NCBI GenBank assembly: GCA_965247965.1
Contig: OZ252053.1
Coordinates: forward strand, 2,914,001 to 2,978,000
Reading direction: 5' to 3'
DNA from: UBA7328 sp965247965
GTDB lineage: Bacteria; Bacteroidota; Bacteroidia; Chitinophagales; Saprospiraceae
Length of the DNA stretch: 64,000 bases
Shown: piece after piece, positions 63,467 to 64,000 of the stretch
Layout: the number at the start of each line of letters is the position of its first letter
Numbering within the stretch: the stretch's first letter is position 1
Program-made: the position numbers and the translations under genes
The notes under the pieces: model-generated
What the model was told of the DNA's origin: nothing
The model's input: the letters and a program-made list of their open reading frames with translations, nothing else
Database searches by the model: none

Positions 63467-63530
63467 TAACAGATAAAATAGGGGTTTTTCGATTTAGAAT
63501 CTTGCAATCAAAAATATAAACAAGAAAAAG

Positions 63531-64000
63531 ATGAAAAGAAGAGGCTTCTTAGAATTTTTGGGGAAAGGCGCGATCACCACCTCTCTCCTACCGCCTTTCA
63601 TAACCGCCTGCAATCCTCAAGCCAACAAAAGAGTTTTTAGTCTTGCAGAACCCATTTTTGGTATATCACCTTCAGATAGAGACGAATTGCTCTTGGCAAA
63701 AGGCTTAGCCTACGACCTGCTCATAAAATATGGCGACCCCATCAGTGACAACGATACTTTCGGATTCAACAATGACTACATCGCCTTTATTCCCGGTGAG
63801 CGGGAAGACGAGGGCATGCTATGGGTCAATCACGAATACGTTCATCCAGTGTTTGTGTCGAGTGGTATGCAACCGTCAAAAGAACGGGCAGAAATAGAAA
63901 TGTACAACATAGGAGGGAGTATGATGAAAATCCGAAAATCGGGAAAATCCTGGGTGGTTGATAAATCATTCGAAGGAAATAGAAGATATACCGCCAGAAC
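63531..64000 (+). CDS. PhoX/DUF839 family protein (partial)
   Basis: Start of a gene that runs off the window (156 codons seen). Twin-Arg style export signal (KRRGFLEFLGKGAITTSLLPPFITAC), with Cys29 possibly lipidated. Then LPFGISPSDRDELLLAKGLAYDLLIKYGDPI and AFIPGEREDEGMLWVNHEYV, matching DUF839/PhoX-like phosphatases, a calcium/iron enzyme family. Function inferred from family only. Confidence 0.78.
   Translation, partial: MKRRGFLEFLGKGAITTSLLPPFITACNPQANKRVFSLAEPIFGISPSDRDELLLAKGLAYDLLIKYGDPISDNDTFGFNNDYIAFIPGEREDEGMLWVNHEYVHPVFVSSGMQPSKERAEIEMYNIGGSMMKIRKSGKSWVVDKSFEGNRRYTAR

Noticed and set aside
1..64000. tRNA or rRNA genes
   Set aside because: I found no convincing T-loop/acceptor pairing or rRNA core sequence by eye; a tRNA scan would settle it.

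Overview
The window is a chromosomal segment of a Bacteroidota bacterium, most likely close to Saprospiria or Cytophagia. Evidence: a PUR/DUF3276 protein, a type IX secretion sorting-domain protein, an AtpB with a secreted N-terminal extension, a RicT-type PSP1 protein with a Cys-rich head, and TAnnTTTG promoter boxes (for example before the atp operon and pheT). TGA is a normal stop here; several intact genes end with it. No rRNA, tRNA, CRISPR array or prophage was recognised.

Layout. 0-6.3 kb: a PUR protein, then a minus-strand operon of two coiled-coil proteins, a solute-binding/OmpA fusion and an ABC permease and ATPase; the permease carries an in-frame TGA. 6.4-10.3 kb: a group II intron split by an IS1182-type element. 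10.4-18.2 kb: a TIM-barrel isomerase, a YHS protein, a secreted esterase/ChaN-like protein, an IS4 element, a trans-3-hydroxy-L-proline pair, a methyltransferase, and a GNAT gene broken by a 230-bp MITE. 18.2-24.7 kb: purS-rsmI, lpdA-ricT-holB, queD and a decayed gene. 24.7-30.2 kb: a mini T9SS protein, then a flavoprotein/polyferredoxin pair and a YHYH protein. 30.3-41 kb: amino-acid/ethanolamine permease and glutamine-synthetase-like pair, a GxxExxY protein between two palindromic repeats, SDR, two acyl-CoA dehydrogenases around a MazEF module, a nonsense-mutated helical gene, a small HTH protein and an aminotransferase. 41-44.5 kb: an unknown kinase-like protein and two IS elements. 44.5-50.5 kb: the atpBEFHAG operon, with different inverted repeats in four of its five junctions. 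50.5-64 kb: a second MITE copy nested in a palindromic repeat, rny, pheT, a broken ParDE module, putA, a beta-barrel protein, a TMTC-like membrane protein, dprA and the start of a PhoX/DUF839 protein.

Together, much of the window is housekeeping and catabolism. Trans-3-hydroxyproline can be turned into proline by the pair at 14.6-16.6 kb and proline oxidised to glutamate by PutA at 56-59 kb. Overlaid on this is heavy recent mobile DNA: one group II intron, four IS elements (counting the one inside the intron), two near-identical MITEs and at least four families of intergenic palindromes. At least six genes are broken (permease, ParE, the helical protein, GNAT, the IS1595 transposase and the carboxypeptidase-regulatory-like gene), so the region is either decaying or contains some assembly errors.
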